NCBI RefSeq assembly: GCF_003696365.1
Contig: NZ_RFFM01000002.1
Span: 744,001 to 808,000, forward strand
Source: Stutzerimonas zhaodongensis
Lineage (GTDB): Bacteria; Pseudomonadota; Gammaproteobacteria; Pseudomonadales; Pseudomonadaceae
Length of the DNA: 64,000 nucleotides
Reading direction: 5' to 3'
A program made the position numbers and the translations under genes. Below, piece after piece: positions 27,551 through 37,639 of this stretch (the stretch's first letter is position 1; every line of letters starts with the position of its first letter). Below the pieces are notes generated by a model, which worked only from the letters and a program-made list of their open reading frames with translations, searched no databases and was not told where the DNA came from.

Positions 27551-28235
27551 GCGGGACCTCCTTCATGTTCATGAACAGTTCGCGGCTGACCAGGGGTCGG
27601 CCGCCGAGATGTGGGGCCAGGGCCTGCCGCATCAGTCTTTTCGCAGCTGCAAGTGCACCTGGCACACTCCAGTCGGCCTCGGCCATGGCCAGGAGTTCCG
27701 CTCCATTGAATAACCCCGGCTGGAACTGTCCGACCGGTTCCAGCCCGGTGTCCGGCACCAGACGATAGAGCGCTTCGCTAACGATCGGCTGATCGGTAAC
27801 GTCCCTGTCGAGGGCGAACCCATAGCCGAGTTCGGTGAGAAGCCGCCATTCGAAAGATCGCAGAATCGGCTCGAGAGGCCGCTTTGCCGCAAGCGCTGGC
27901 AGGGTCGCCGCGTAGTGATCGAACATGGCGGGATGGGCGTCCTCAGCGGGGAGCAGCCTGATCAGAAGTTCGTTGAGGTACATGCCGCTGAACAGCGCGT
28001 TGCCGTCAAGCCAGTACGCCAGCCCTGCGCTATCGAGCCGGCCAACGCTTTTAAGCTCACCGCGACCACGAAACTCGACCTCCAGCGGAACGAAGGGGCG
28101 AGCCAGTGTGCCCGCCTTGCCCCGCGCGCCCCGCAACACGGCCCGCAAACGTCCTTGCGGCGTAAAGAAGTCCACCAGCGCGCTGCTTTCGCGATAGGGG
28201 CGACTGTGCAGCACGAAGGCATTCTGTCCGGTCAT
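27543..28235 (-). CDS. recO: DNA repair protein RecO
   Basis: Helps RecR load RecA onto single-stranded DNA coated with SSB. The frame is open from 28346, but the conserved OB-fold N-terminus ([19 protein letters not shown]) begins after the ATG at 28235, which gives 230 residues, close to the family length, and avoids overlap with era. The ribosome site there is weak. A helical C-terminal region follows. In the era-recO-pdxJ operon. Confidence 0.92.
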   Translation of the reverse strand: MTGQNAFVLHSRPYRESSALVDFFTPQGRLRAVLRGARGKAGTLARPFVPLEVEFRGRGELKSVGRLDSAGLAYWLDGNALFSGMYLNELLIRLLPAEDAHPAMFDHYAATLPALAAKRPLEPILRSFEWRLLTELGYGFALDRDVTDQPIVSEALYRLVPDTGLEPVGQFQPGLFNGAELLAMAEADWSVPGALAAAKRLMRQALAPHLGGRPLVSRELFMNMKEVPRD

Positions 28236-28332
28236 CGAGTGAGGGTCGCGTACAAAGACGAAACGAATGGCTTGCGTTCGACCGTTAGCTTGAACAGCAG
28301 CAGTCGAACACAAGGTTGCGGGCGAAGCTGCC

Positions 28333-29244
28333 TCAGCTGTAGCCAAGCGAGTGCAAGGCGCGCTCGTCGTCGGACCAGCCGCTTTTCACCTTGACCCACA
28401 GGTTGAGCATTACCTTGGAGTCGAACAGCACCTCCATGTCCTTGCGCGCTTCCTGGCCGATGCGCTTGATCCGCTCACCCTTGTCGCCAATGATGATTTT
28501 CTTCTGCCCGTCACGCTCGACCAGAATCAGCGCATGGATGTGCAGGACATGCCCTTGCTGCTTGAAATCCTCGATCTCGACCGTGATCTGATAAGGCACT
28601 TCGGCGCCCAGCTGGCGCATGATCTTTTCACGCACCAGCTCGGCTGCCAGGAACCGGCTGCTGCGGTCGGTGATCTGGTCTTCGGGGAAGAAATGCTCGC
28701 CCTCTGGAAGATGTGAGGCGACCAGCTTTTCGAATACGTCGAGGTTTTGCCCATGCTGGGCAGAAATCGGAACGATCTCGGCTGTCGGCAGTTGCTGCGC
28801 CAACCACTCGAAATGCGGCAAAAGTTCGCCCTTGTCTTCGACGCGGTCGGTCTTGTTGACCGCGATGATGAGCGGCCCCTCGACATACTGCAGACGCTCA
28901 AGCACCGCCTGATCCTCGTCGGTCCAGCGGGTGCGATCCACTACGAAGACCACGACATCCACATCTTTGAGCGCCGATGACGCTGTGCGATTCATATAGC
29001 GATTGAGTGCCGTCTCGCCATTCTTGTGCATACCGGGGGTGTCGACGTAAACGGCCTGAACCGGGCCTTCCGTCTTGATGCCGAGCATGTTGTGGCGAGT
29101 GGTCTGAGGCTTGCGCGAAGTGATTGCAAGCTTCTGCCCTAGAACGTGATTCAGGAGGGTCGATTTACCCACGTTAGGCCGGCCGACGATCGCCACATAA
29201 CCGCAGCGGGTGACGTCTTGGCCTTCCAGGTTTTCATCAATCAT
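28333..29244 (-). CDS. era: Ribosome assembly GTPase Era
   Basis: Binds 16S rRNA near its 3' end during 30S maturation. The 303-residue protein has G1 [10 protein letters not shown]3 DTPG, G4 NKTD and a C-terminal KH domain ([15 protein letters not shown]). Its start overlaps the rnc stop by eight bases. About 100 bases separate it from the chosen recO start. Confidence 0.97.
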   Translation of the reverse strand: MIDENLEGQDVTRCGYVAIVGRPNVGKSTLLNHVLGQKLAITSRKPQTTRHNMLGIKTEGPVQAVYVDTPGMHKNGETALNRYMNRTASSALKDVDVVVFVVDRTRWTDEDQAVLERLQYVEGPLIIAVNKTDRVEDKGELLPHFEWLAQQLPTAEIVPISAQHGQNLDVFEKLVASHLPEGEHFFPEDQITDRSSRFLAAELVREKIMRQLGAEVPYQITVEIEDFKQQGHVLHIHALILVERDGQKKIIIGDKGERIKRIGQEARKDMEVLFDSKVMLNLWVKVKSGWSDDERALHSLGYS

Positions 29245-29926
29245 GTCCGTTCTCCACGCCCAGGGCGATCAATGCCGAGGCAGCGGCAACCTGTTCGGCG
29301 ATACGCCGGCTTGCACCCTGCCCTTGAGTCTTTTCGTGGAGCAGTGAAATCTGGCACTCAACGAAGAACGTCCGACAATGCGGATCGCCCTGTATGGCCA
29401 CCACCTCGTACTTCGGCAACTCGCAGGCACGCGACTGCAGGAACTCCTGCAAGCGCGTCTTCGGATCCTTGTTGGTGTCGACCAGCGTCAACCCTTCCAG
29501 TTCGTTGGCGAGCCACGCAAGCACACGGTCGCGTGCCATTTCCATGCCCGCGTCCAGGTAGATTGCCCCGATGAGGGCTTCAAGCGTATCGGCCAGGATG
29601 GATTCACGACGAAAACCGCCGCTCTTCAGTTCACCGGAACCGAGCCGCAGGTATTCGCCGAGCTCGAATCCGCGTGCGAGCACGGCAAGCGTTTCGCCTT
29701 TCACCAGCCGTGCCCGAAGGCGGGACAACTGCCCTTCCTTCGCTTGCGGAAAATGGTTGAAAAGCGCCTCGCCGGCAATGAAGTTAAGAATGGCATCGCC
29801 AAGAAACTCCAGACGCTCATTGTTGCGTCCGGCGTAGCTGCGATGCGTCAGGGCCAGGAGCATCAGCTCCTGGTCCTTGAATTGATAACCGAGCCTGCGC
29901 TCGAGACGGGCTAACGAAGTGCTCAC
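29237..29926 (-). CDS. rnc: Ribonuclease III
   Basis: Cleaves double-stranded RNA in rRNA and mRNA processing. The 229-residue protein has the signature [13 protein letters not shown] (~38-50), the second acidic site near [12 protein letters not shown], and a C-terminal double-stranded RNA-binding domain from ~155. It overlaps era downstream and the DUF4845 gene upstream (ATGA), so the operon is tightly coupled. Confidence 0.97.
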   Translation of the reverse strand: MSTSLARLERRLGYQFKDQELMLLALTHRSYAGRNNERLEFLGDAILNFIAGEALFNHFPQAKEGQLSRLRARLVKGETLAVLARGFELGEYLRLGSGELKSGGFRRESILADTLEALIGAIYLDAGMEMARDRVLAWLANELEGLTLVDTNKDPKTRLQEFLQSRACELPKYEVVAIQGDPHCRTFFVECQISLLHEKTQGQGASRRIAEQVAAASALIALGVENGHD

Positions 29927-30300
29927 GGCATCCTTAGGCGATATTCTTTGTCGAAGTTCGCCACCAGATCGAGATTTCGAATCAGGGGCTCACGTTTCTC
30001 GTAATCCAGATGGACCTTGAATTCATTGTTTTCGATGACGACTTTGAGCGCTTCCTCGAGGTTGAGGTCACGAATGCCGTTTACGTCCATCCCCTTGCGG
30101 ACATGACTGTAGAAATCCCGAACCGTGCGGATTTCCATCGACTTGTCACTTTCCACTCCGCTGATGATCTTGTCCATGGACATATAGTCGAAGTAATGCG
30201 GCATCATCTTGAATGCAGTACTGGCAAGGAAAGCGACCAGTGCAAGCATCACGATCCAGCTCAGCATGGACAGACCTTTCTGCGAACGAGCAAAACTCAT
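29923..30300 (-). CDS. DUF4845 family single-pass membrane protein
   Basis: A 125-residue protein with one N-terminal transmembrane helix (~11-30, [19 protein letters not shown]) and a soluble periplasmic part. This family regularly lies between lepB and rnc in gammaproteobacteria. The N-terminus SQKGLSML resembles a pilin-like or type IV prepilin start but lacks a clear GFTLIE motif. Function unknown. It overlaps rnc by four bases. Confidence 0.85.
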   Translation of the reverse strand: MSFARSQKGLSMLSWIVMLALVAFLASTAFKMMPHYFDYMSMDKIISGVESDKSMEIRTVRDFYSHVRKGMDVNGIRDLNLEEALKVVIENNEFKVHLDYEKREPLIRNLDLVANFDKEYRLRMP

Positions 30301-30377
30301 GTCGACCTCTATGTCGTAACGTTACCCACGAATCGGGGCTGCACAAATATAGCGAGCCGGGCCAGAGGAACCCGGCG

Positions 30378-30401
30378 CTGATTCACAGCTTAGTGAATCA
30401 G
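30378..30401 (-). terminator. Hairpin at the lepB stop codon
   Basis: CTGATTCAC and GTGAATCAG form a perfect 9-bp stem whose loop contains the lepB TAA stop. It may be a partial terminator or processing signal before the DUF4845-rnc-era genes. No T-run follows. Confidence 0.35.
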
Positions 30402-31247
30402 CCCGACCCGTGAGAAATGCGGAAGGTTGCTGAACTTGGGATCTGGCCAGCTCATCCAGACCGCGAAAGCCTTACCGACGATATTGCGGTCTGGCACCAT
30501 CCCGGCCAAATCAGCTGGAATTGCGGCATCCTGCCAGTAGCGACTGTCATTCGAATTGTCGCGGTTGTCGCCCATCATGAAGTAGTGACCTTCGGGAACA
30601 CGCCACTCGCGATCAGGCTCTACGCGATACCGGGCCATCTCCTTGCGAATGAGATGCTCAGCCTCACCCAGCTGTTCCTGATAGAGCTTGGCACTGCCCA
30701 GACTCCCCGGCTCTTCGCCGACGAGCGTTTCCGGGACTGGCTTGCCATTGATGCTCAGCCGTTTGTCACTGCTGTATCGAACCACGTCACCAGGCAGGCC
30801 CACGACGCGCTTGATGTAGTTGATGTTGGGATCGCTTGGGTAACGAAACACCATTACATCCCCGCGTTTGGGGTCGCTGACGTCGATGACCTTGGTATCC
30901 ACGACGGGGAGACGAATGCCATAGGCAAACTTGTTCACCAGGATGAAGTCGCCTACTTCCAGCGTTGGAATCATGGAACCCGATGGAATCTGGAATGGCT
31001 CGATGAGAAACGAGCGCAGCACCAGAACGATGGCCAGCACGGGGAAAAACGACTTTCCGTACTCGATCAGGACTGGTTCCTTATTGAGGGCATCCAGAGT
31101 CGACTGATCAGGCTCGACACCCGCACGTCCCTCGTAATTCGCTATCGCAGCCCGGCGGCGCGGAGCGAAGTACAGCAGATCGATAAGCGCCAGGAAGCCA
31201 CATACCGCAACGGCAATCACCAGTAACAGCGGGAAATTAATCGACAT
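30390..31247 (-). CDS. lepB: Signal peptidase I
   Basis: Removes signal peptides from exported proteins. The 285-residue protein has two N-terminal membrane segments (~5-27 and ~64-82) and a periplasmic catalytic domain with nucleophile Ser in IPSGSMIPTLEVGD and base Lys in YIKRVVGLPGD. The box GHYFMMGDNRDNSNDSR is present. It follows lepA with only one base between them, so they are co-transcribed. Confidence 0.97.
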   Translation of the reverse strand: MSINFPLLLVIAVAVCGFLALIDLLYFAPRRRAAIANYEGRAGVEPDQSTLDALNKEPVLIEYGKSFFPVLAIVLVLRSFLIEPFQIPSGSMIPTLEVGDFILVNKFAYGIRLPVVDTKVIDVSDPKRGDVMVFRYPSDPNINYIKRVVGLPGDVVRYSSDKRLSINGKPVPETLVGEEPGSLGSAKLYQEQLGEAEHLIRKEMARYRVEPDREWRVPEGHYFMMGDNRDNSNDSRYWQDAAIPADLAGMVPDRNIVGKAFAVWMSWPDPKFSNLPHFSRVGLIH

Positions 31248-31248
31248 G

Positions 31249-33048
31249 TCAGCTATCTACCTTCAGCACTGCCAGGAATGCTTCTTGCGGAATTTCCACG
31301 TTGCCGACCTGCTTCATCCGCTTCTTGCCTGCTTTCTGTTTTTCCAGAAGCTTGCGCTTACGACTCACGTCACCGCCGTAGCACTTCGCCAGAACGTTCT
31401 TGCGCAATGCTTTTACGGTGCTGCGGGCGACGATCTGGCCGCCGATTGCCGCCTGAATCGCAACGTCGAACATCTGCCGAGGGATGAGCTCTTTCATCTT
31501 CTCGACCAACATGCGGCCCTTGTAGTGGGCGTTGTCCCGATGGACGATCAGCGCCAGCGCATCGACCTTGTCGCCGTTGATCAGAATATCCAGGCGCGTC
31601 AGGTTTGCTGACTGGAAGCATTCGAAGCTGTAATCAAGGGACGCATAGCCGCGGCTAACGGATTTCAATCTGTCAAAGAAGTCGAGCACAACTTCACTCA
31701 TGGGCAGGTCATAGCGCACCTGGACTTGAGAACCGAGAAACTGGAGATCTTTCTGCACGCCACGCTTCTCGATACAAAGCGTAATAACGCTACCCAAATG
31801 TTCCTGTGGAACCAGAATATTGGCCCTCACAATGGGTTCGCGCATGTCTTCGATCGAGGACAGATCGGGCAGTTTGGAAGGGCTGTCGACATAGAGCGTG
31901 TCGCCGTTCTTCAGGGCCAGCTCGTAGACCACTGTCGGGGCGGTGGTAATGAGATCCAGATCGTACTCACGCTCCAGTCGCTCTTGGATGATCTCCATGT
32001 GCAACATGCCGAGGAAGCCGATACGGAAACCAAAGCCCAGCGCGTCCGAGCTTTCAGGCTCGTATTGCAGCGCCGCATCGTTGAGCGTGAGCTTCTGCAA
32101 CGCTTCACGGAAATCCTCGAAGTCGTCCGAGCTCACAGGGAACAGGCCAGCGTAGACCTGCGGTTTGACACGTTTGAAACCGGGCAGCATTTCGACGTCT
32201 GGCGTATTGGACAGGGTCAGGGTATCCCCAACCGGGGCGCCAAGGATGTCCTTGATGCCAGCGATGATGAAGCCTACTTCACCCGCTTTCAGGTCCGCGG
32301 TGCTGCTGTGCTTGGGATTGAACACGCCTACGCTGTCGACCTGATGGGTCTTGCCAGTCGATTTCACCAGCACCTTGTCGCCTTTCTTGATTCGACCGTG
32401 ACGGACCCGTACGAGCGAGACGACGCCAAGATAATTGTCGAACCAGGAATCGATGATCAGCGCTTGAAGCGGCGCATCGATCTCGCCAGTGGGCGGCGGA
32501 ATAACCTGCACCAGACGCTCGAGAACATCGTCGACGCCCATACCGCTTTTGGCGCTGCAAGCCACCGCATCGGTCGCATCAATACCGATGATGTGCTCGA
32601 TCTCGTCCTTGACCTTGTCAGGATCTGCCTGCGGCAAATCCATCTTGTTGAGAACCGGCATCACCTCGAGGCCTTGCTCGATCGCCGTGTAGCAGTTGGC
32701 GACCGACTGCGCTTCGACACCCTGTCCGGCATCAACGACCAGCAACGCACCTTCACACGCCGCCAGCGAACGGCTGACTTCATATGTGAAGTCCACGTGC
32801 CCGGGGGTGTCGATGAAGTTCAGCTGATAGGTCTTGCCGTCGCGCGCTTTGTAATACAGCGTCACGCTGTGTGCCTTGATGGTGATGCCTCGCTCACGCT
32901 CGAGGTCCATCGAATCAAGCACCTGCGCGTTCATCTCACGTTCGGTGAGACCGCCACACATCTGGATGAATCGGTCAGCCAGGGTCGATTTGCCATGATC
33001 GATGTGCGCGATGATGGAGAAATTGCGGATATGACTCAGGTCGCTCAC
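31249..33048 (-). CDS. lepA: Elongation factor 4 (LepA) GTPase
   Basis: A ribosome-associated translational GTPase. The 599-residue length is standard. G1 [10 protein letters not shown]3 DTPGHVDF, G4 NKMDLPQAD, then EF-G-like domains and the LepA-specific C-terminal domain. The start is GTG at 33048 ([16 protein letters not shown]) with only a weak ribosome site. It precedes lepB and follows mucD after a 187-base gap. Confidence 0.97.
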   Translation of the reverse strand: MSDLSHIRNFSIIAHIDHGKSTLADRFIQMCGGLTEREMNAQVLDSMDLERERGITIKAHSVTLYYKARDGKTYQLNFIDTPGHVDFTYEVSRSLAACEGALLVVDAGQGVEAQSVANCYTAIEQGLEVMPVLNKMDLPQADPDKVKDEIEHIIGIDATDAVACSAKSGMGVDDVLERLVQVIPPPTGEIDAPLQALIIDSWFDNYLGVVSLVRVRHGRIKKGDKVLVKSTGKTHQVDSVGVFNPKHSSTADLKAGEVGFIIAGIKDILGAPVGDTLTLSNTPDVEMLPGFKRVKPQVYAGLFPVSSDDFEDFREALQKLTLNDAALQYEPESSDALGFGFRIGFLGMLHMEIIQERLEREYDLDLITTAPTVVYELALKNGDTLYVDSPSKLPDLSSIEDMREPIVRANILVPQEHLGSVITLCIEKRGVQKDLQFLGSQVQVRYDLPMSEVVLDFFDRLKSVSRGYASLDYSFECFQSANLTRLDILINGDKVDALALIVHRDNAHYKGRMLVEKMKELIPRQMFDVAIQAAIGGQIVARSTVKALRKNVLAKCYGGDVSRKRKLLEKQKAGKKRMKQVGNVEIPQEAFLAVLKVDS

Positions 33049-33235
33049 AGCTCAACACTCGAATACGCCGCAGGCCGATTGCCCGCTGAAAATAGCCGCA
33101 AAGTGTACCTGATAGGTCTAATCAGCGCCACGCCGGACCCTGGCGCCAATTTTCCCGGTACTGGCAATCAGGTATGCGGGCTCGGGATACACATGGATCA
33201 GCGGAAAGCAGGCTGAAGGCTCCCGGCACGAACAG

Positions 33236-34639
33236 CTATTCCGCCAGTTTGAAGGTGATGAAGCTCGCTCGACCCTGGCGCAGCACGCGCATGGAGACCG
33301 ACCGGTTCTTTGGCAACTGCTCGGCAACGCGCCCAAAAGTCGAAGCCGTATCGATTGCCTGATTGGCCAGATGAGTAATGACATCCCCGGGACGCAAGCC
33401 GATCATCGCAGCGGGCCCGTTCATTACTTCCGTGATCACCACCCCACCCGGCAGGTCGAGGCTGCTCTTCTGCTCAGCTGTCAGCTCGGAAACCTTAACA
33501 CCCAGCCTGTTGCTACTTTTTTCGGCGCTCTCGCTGGTAGCGACGCGCTCACCTTCTTCGGGCATGGCGCCAATCCGAACGATTAATGTCTGACGATCAC
33601 CGTCTCGGACGATGCCGAGCTTGGCCTCGCTGTCCGGTTTGATGGTACCGATCAGATGTGGCAAATCCGCCGACATATCAATATTGCTGCCATCGACACT
33701 GAGGATCACGTCACCAACCCTCAAGCCACCTTTGGCGGCAGGCCCACCGTCAAGCACCTGAGCAACCAGCGCACCAGCTGGCCGCTCCAAACCGAACGAC
33801 TCTGCAAGCCCACGATTGACGTCTTGAATCACAACGCCCAACCAGCCTCGACTTACCTTTCCATCCGTACGCAGCTGATCGGCGACGTCCATGGCAATAT
33901 CGATAGGGATCGCGAACGACAGCCCCATGAAGCCGCCCGAACGGGTGAATATCTGCGAATTGATACCAACGACCTCGCCTTGGAGGTTGAAAAGTGGCCC
34001 GCCGGAATTGCCCGGATTGATTGCCACGTCCGTTTGTATGAATGGCACGTAGCTTTCATTGGGCAGGTTGCGGCCAGTGGCGCTGACAATCCCGGCCGTA
34101 ACCGTATGGTCAAAACCAAATGGCGAACCAATCGCCAGGACCCACTCTCCCGCTTTCAGGCTGCTGGACTTTCCGAGCTTTACCGTGGGGAGCCCGCTTG
34201 CATCCAGCTTCAGCAGCGCGACGTCAGTTCTAGGATCCGCGCCGACAAGGGTGGCCTCCATCTCACTTCGGTCGGGCAAACGCACTATGATCTCGTCCGC
34301 GTCGGCCACCACGTGATTATTGGTCAACACGTAGCCGTCATTAGAGATGATGAATCCAGAGCCTAGCGATTGCGCATCGGGCTGCTGCCGACCATGAGGC
34401 ATTTCAGGGATGCTTCGCTCGAAGAACTCTCGGAAAATCGGAGGCAGGCCTTCGAGATCCGGAAAATGAGGATTGGCGCCCGGCGCCGGCGCTTTCTGCT
34501 TGGTACTGATGTTGACCACAGCCGGAGAAGCACTTTCAACCAAGGGCGTGAAGTCTGGTAACTGTGCGTTGGCGGCTGCCGTATTAACCAGCAAAACCAG
34601 CCCAAACATGAACGCGAAGCTGTTCAGTGACACCTTCAA
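33236..34639 (-). CDS. mucD: Periplasmic serine protease/chaperone MucD (DegP family)
   Basis: Degrades misfolded envelope proteins and dampens AlgU activity. The 467-residue precursor has a signal peptide (cleavage near AAANA), a trypsin-like domain with His in TNNHVVADADE, Asp in DVALLKLD and Ser in NPGNSGGPLF, and two PDZ domains (~265-350 and ~380-460). The start is TTG at 34639 behind a GGGGGG-type ribosome site. It is the last gene of algU-mucABCD. Confidence 0.95.
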   Translation of the reverse strand: MKVSLNSFAFMFGLVLLVNTAAANAQLPDFTPLVESASPAVVNISTKQKAPAPGANPHFPDLEGLPPIFREFFERSIPEMPHGRQQPDAQSLGSGFIISNDGYVLTNNHVVADADEIIVRLPDRSEMEATLVGADPRTDVALLKLDASGLPTVKLGKSSSLKAGEWVLAIGSPFGFDHTVTAGIVSATGRNLPNESYVPFIQTDVAINPGNSGGPLFNLQGEVVGINSQIFTRSGGFMGLSFAIPIDIAMDVADQLRTDGKVSRGWLGVVIQDVNRGLAESFGLERPAGALVAQVLDGGPAAKGGLRVGDVILSVDGSNIDMSADLPHLIGTIKPDSEAKLGIVRDGDRQTLIVRIGAMPEEGERVATSESAEKSSNRLGVKVSELTAEQKSSLDLPGGVVITEVMNGPAAMIGLRPGDVITHLANQAIDTASTFGRVAEQLPKNRSVSMRVLRQGRASFITFKLAE

Positions 34640-34672
34640 AAGCCGTCCCCCCAGAAGAGTTGTTCGCTCGGC

Positions 34673-35122
34673 CTAAGCGGGCGCTGCCGTCAGCAACGCG
34701 CGCAATACGATCGGCTGTAGCGCTGGATCATCAGCAGTTTGCCGGCTGTGCTTGCGCACTATCGAACAGGCAATTACAAAACCGATGACGCTGGCAAGAA
34801 TTATGTAAGGCTCAGCCAACGACAGTTCAGATGCCGCCACGGCAGATGCAAAGAGCGTCAGCAATGGAAAAAGATATACAAGGAAAGCACCCTTCAGCAG
34901 CGCATGCTCACGAATGCCAATGACAACCGCATCGCCGACATCAAGGTGAAGATCGGATGAGGCCCGAACAAGTCCCCGTCTCTCACGGATACCGAGCCTG
35001 TCGGCAAGTCCTTTGCCGCAACCGCTCCTGACGGAGCAGCCGGAGCAAGTACTACTACGCTGCGTCTCGACCCAGACAGCGCCCGGTTCCACCGCGATAA
35101 CGCGACCCGGCTCTTCGATCAT
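34673..35122 (-). CDS. mucC: MucC, RseC/SoxR-reducing-type membrane protein
   Basis: A 149-residue protein with an N-terminal cysteine cluster (STCSGCSVRSGCGKG, ~24-38) that could hold an iron-sulphur centre or take part in electron transfer. Two transmembrane helices follow (~78-97 and ~104-122). This is the RseC family, linked to AlgU control here and to SoxR reduction elsewhere. It overlaps mucB by four bases. Confidence 0.92.
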   Translation of the reverse strand: MIEEPGRVIAVEPGAVWVETQRSSTCSGCSVRSGCGKGLADRLGIRERRGLVRASSDLHLDVGDAVVIGIREHALLKGAFLVYLFPLLTLFASAVAASELSLAEPYIILASVIGFVIACSIVRKHSRQTADDPALQPIVLRALLTAAPA

Positions 35123-36066
35123 TGCGGCGCCGGTTCAGTCCCAGAGCGCATGGACAACGCCATCCGCTCGGCGGTACCAAGAGGAATCTCTCCAACTACG
35201 GTAACCATAACATCGCCATTCGCGGTAGAGATTCGCTTGGAGACAGCTACGGTGGGGCCCATCTGGCTACGAGTATCTTCGACGACTGCTCCGTCGAGGG
35301 ACTCAACGAATACCGACACGCGAGCCAAGCCATCACCATAAGAGAGCCAAGTGACGGGCTCCTCTGAAGCCGGGCTCGGTCGAACATTCGAATCGATTAG
35401 CTGAAAGCCCTCTGGCACCCAATCCGAGCGCCACTCAGTGGACACCGGCTCTTGCTCTGCAACCACGTTAAGCGGCCGACATTCCGGACCGGATTTCACA
35501 TCGTCTGACGTGATCGAGCCGGAAGAGAAATGAGTGAACTGAAAACGCTCGAGCAGCTGCCCATTCTCATCAAGCAGCAATGACTTGAGTGGAAGAGCCG
35601 TTTCTCGGTCGAGATGAAGCTCGAAGCCATACCGGTGCTGGTCACGCGGACTGATGGCTAATGCCAACGAAGGCCTACCAGCAACTCGAGATTCGCCAAT
35701 GACCTTGAAGCTATACCATTTGGATAATTGGCCTGGTTCGAATTGCTTCTGACCCCAAGGCTGCGCATCACGAACTTGCGATGCCATGTCCTCGCTCGCA
35801 CATTGGATTCGCCCATCAACCAGCATCACCTCAGCGGGCGGACCATCTAATTGCAACAGGCGTTCACGAAGGTGTTCGCCCTCAACAAGGTGCCATACCG
35901 AATGACTCGAGAAGCTCCCGTTGCGCTCGTAGACAAAAGTGCCTTGGTAGCTCTGTTTCTTTTCAGCTGCGGCAAGGCGCTGCATCCAAGCGTTCGCGTC
36001 ATCAGCAGCGAAGGCCGGCATTGATAGCCAGCCTCCGAGCACCACATACAGCGGTATTACACGCAT
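35119..36066 (-). CDS. mucB: Periplasmic sigma-factor regulator MucB (RseB family)
   Basis: Binds the periplasmic domain of MucA and shields it from proteolysis until envelope stress releases it. The 315-residue precursor has a signal peptide (MRVIPLYVVLGGWLSMPAFA), the lipid-binding-like large domain (QSYQGTFVYERNGSFSSH) and the small C-terminal domain. It is eight bases downstream of mucA and overlaps mucC. Confidence 0.94.
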   Translation of the reverse strand: MRVIPLYVVLGGWLSMPAFAADDANAWMQRLAAAEKKQSYQGTFVYERNGSFSSHSVWHLVEGEHLRERLLQLDGPPAEVMLVDGRIQCASEDMASQVRDAQPWGQKQFEPGQLSKWYSFKVIGESRVAGRPSLALAISPRDQHRYGFELHLDRETALPLKSLLLDENGQLLERFQFTHFSSGSITSDDVKSGPECRPLNVVAEQEPVSTEWRSDWVPEGFQLIDSNVRPSPASEEPVTWLSYGDGLARVSVFVESLDGAVVEDTRSQMGPTVAVSKRISTANGDVMVTVVGEIPLGTAERMALSMRSGTEPAPQ

Positions 36067-36074
36067 GTTGTTCC

Positions 36075-36674
36075 TTAACGATCTTCCATGCTTGCAGCAC
36101 GTGCATAAGGCAGCGCACTTTCAGACCCGGTACCAAAGGCAGCTTGCTGGGCATGCTGACGTACGTAAGCCGGCAGCCGCTTCTCATGCCATCCCTCAGC
36201 CGAGGCCTCAGCGCTTGCTTCTTGAGCAGCTGGTGCACCAGCGCTTTCGCTGTAGCCTGCCAAAACAGCCGGACCTTGGCTAGCCTGAGGCACAGCAATC
36301 GTTGGCTGAGCGGGCTGCTGAGCAATCTGTGGACCAGCAACTTCGTTTTGATTGTAAAGCCGCACACCAGCCAATACCGCCACTGTTACAGAGGCTGCAA
36401 CGGCAAGCCGGCCAAGATTCCGCCAAGCGGAAGGCTGAGCTTTTGCAGTACTGATAGCAGGCTCATCAGCCAAAGCTGCTGATACCGCCGAAGCGATATC
36501 CAGACGCGGCTCAATCAATTCCTTGTGCATTGCCGCACGAGCTAGCTGATAGCGCGACCAGGTCGAACGCATTTCAGTGTCACCGTCAGTGGCGAGCACT
36601 CGACGTAGTTCCAACTCGTCCGCTTCGTTATCCATCACCGCGGACAGCGATTCATGCAGGGCTTCACGACTCAT
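36075..36674 (-). CDS. mucA: Anti-sigma factor MucA
   Basis: A 199-residue inner-membrane protein holding AlgU inactive. The cytoplasmic anti-sigma domain (~1-80, SREALHESLSAVMDNEADELE) is followed by a transmembrane helix (~85-105, LAVAASVTVAVLAGV) and a periplasmic tail ending PYARAASMEDR. The start at 36674 follows AGAGGA; the longer frame to 36839 is antisense to algU control sequence. The C-terminus is complete, so this strain carries no mucA truncation of the kind that causes mucoidy. Confidence 0.94.
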   Translation of the reverse strand: MSREALHESLSAVMDNEADELELRRVLATDGDTEMRSTWSRYQLARAAMHKELIEPRLDIASAVSAALADEPAISTAKAQPSAWRNLGRLAVAASVTVAVLAGVRLYNQNEVAGPQIAQQPAQPTIAVPQASQGPAVLAGYSESAGAPAAQEASAEASAEGWHEKRLPAYVRQHAQQAAFGTGSESALPYARAASMEDR

Positions 36675-36705
36675 AGCGGTTCCTCTCTTGGCTGTCGCCG
36701 CTGTC

Positions 36706-37287
36706 TCAGGATTCATGCAACAAAGGTTGCAATGCTTTATCGATGGCTTCCCGCGCCCGGAATATCCGTGAGCGGACCGTACCCACCGGACACTGCATGA
36801 CGTTTGCAATGTCTTCATAACTAAGACCATCAAATTCACGTAGTGTTAGAGCCGTACGCAAATCTTCTGGAAGTTGTTGGATGGTTCTATGAACTGTGTC
36901 TTCTATTTCATCCCTGAGCAGCGCTCGTTCCGGCGACTCGATGTCTTTTAGAGCGTGATCGCCCTCATAAAACTCAGCGTCCTCGGAGCTCACGTCGCTA
37001 TCTGGCGGCCTTCTCCCTCTCGCCACTAGATGATTCTTCGCCGTATTAATGGCGATGCGGTACAGCCATGTATAAAACGCGCTGTCCCCGCGGAAATTCG
37101 CCAGGGCACGGTAGGCTTTGATAAAGGCTTCCTGCGCAACGTCCTGTGCCTCATGAGAGTCATGTACGAAGCGCACGATCAAACCAAGTATCTTGTGCTG
37201 ATACTTCAGTACCAGCAAATCAAAAGCCCGCTTATCACCCCGTTGCACTCGCTCGACCAGTTGCTGGTCCTGCTCCTGGGTTAGCAT
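36706..37287 (-). CDS. algU: ECF sigma factor AlgU (sigma-22 / RpoE type)
   Basis: Directs transcription of envelope-stress and exopolysaccharide genes. The 193-residue protein, exactly the P. aeruginosa length, has region 2 (FDLLVLKYQHKILGLIVRF, YRALANFRGDSAFYTWLYRIA) and region 4 (LPEDLRTALTLREFDGLSYEDIA). GGAGG seven bases upstream supports ATG at 37287 over GTG at 37293. It heads algU-mucA-mucB-mucC-mucD and has an AlgU-type promoter 60 bases upstream. Confidence 0.97.
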   Translation of the reverse strand: MLTQEQDQQLVERVQRGDKRAFDLLVLKYQHKILGLIVRFVHDSHEAQDVAQEAFIKAYRALANFRGDSAFYTWLYRIAINTAKNHLVARGRRPPDSDVSSEDAEFYEGDHALKDIESPERALLRDEIEDTVHRTIQQLPEDLRTALTLREFDGLSYEDIANVMQCPVGTVRSRIFRAREAIDKALQPLLHES

Positions 37288-37346
37288 AAACACTCCTCCA
37301 TGACCTGGAAGGGGTGCTGCGCTCGCCTGCGAGCTGACCTGCCAGA

Positions 37347-37373
37347 ATAGACCCGGGCTTTACACAAAAGTTC
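37347..37373 (-). promoter_or_regulatory. AlgU-dependent (autoregulatory) promoter of algU
   Basis: On the minus strand GAACTT (37373-37368), a 16-base spacer and TCTAT (37351-37347) match the AlgU/sigma-E consensus GAACTT-N16-17-TCTGA closely. It lies 60 bases upstream of algU, leaving a leader of about 53 bases. It is inside the 352-base divergent gap before nadB; nothing else was recognised there. Confidence 0.7.
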
Positions 37374-37639
37374 TCCCCCTCCAAGCAAGCGTTCCTGCAA
37401 CACACCTGACGGCATTGGCGAGCCACGCCTGGAATCGAATCGTTCCAAAAGCGTGCTCGTGGCATCCTCTACAAAAACCTGTCGGCCACCTAATAGTCGG
37501 CAGCCAACCTGCATCCACAACTGTCTATAGAGACAGGCCTGCAAGAAAAGTTCCAAAGCATCCGCCACTTCAACAAGGGCCGCTATTTTGCCGGCGGATG
37601 CGCCTATATACTAGGACTCGCCTCAATATGAGATTCGAA

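Noticed and set aside
31726-33216. A 496-codon plus-strand frame opposite lepA
   Set aside because: The lepA product is unmistakable on the minus strand; the opposite frame is a mirror of its codon bias with no recognisable domain.
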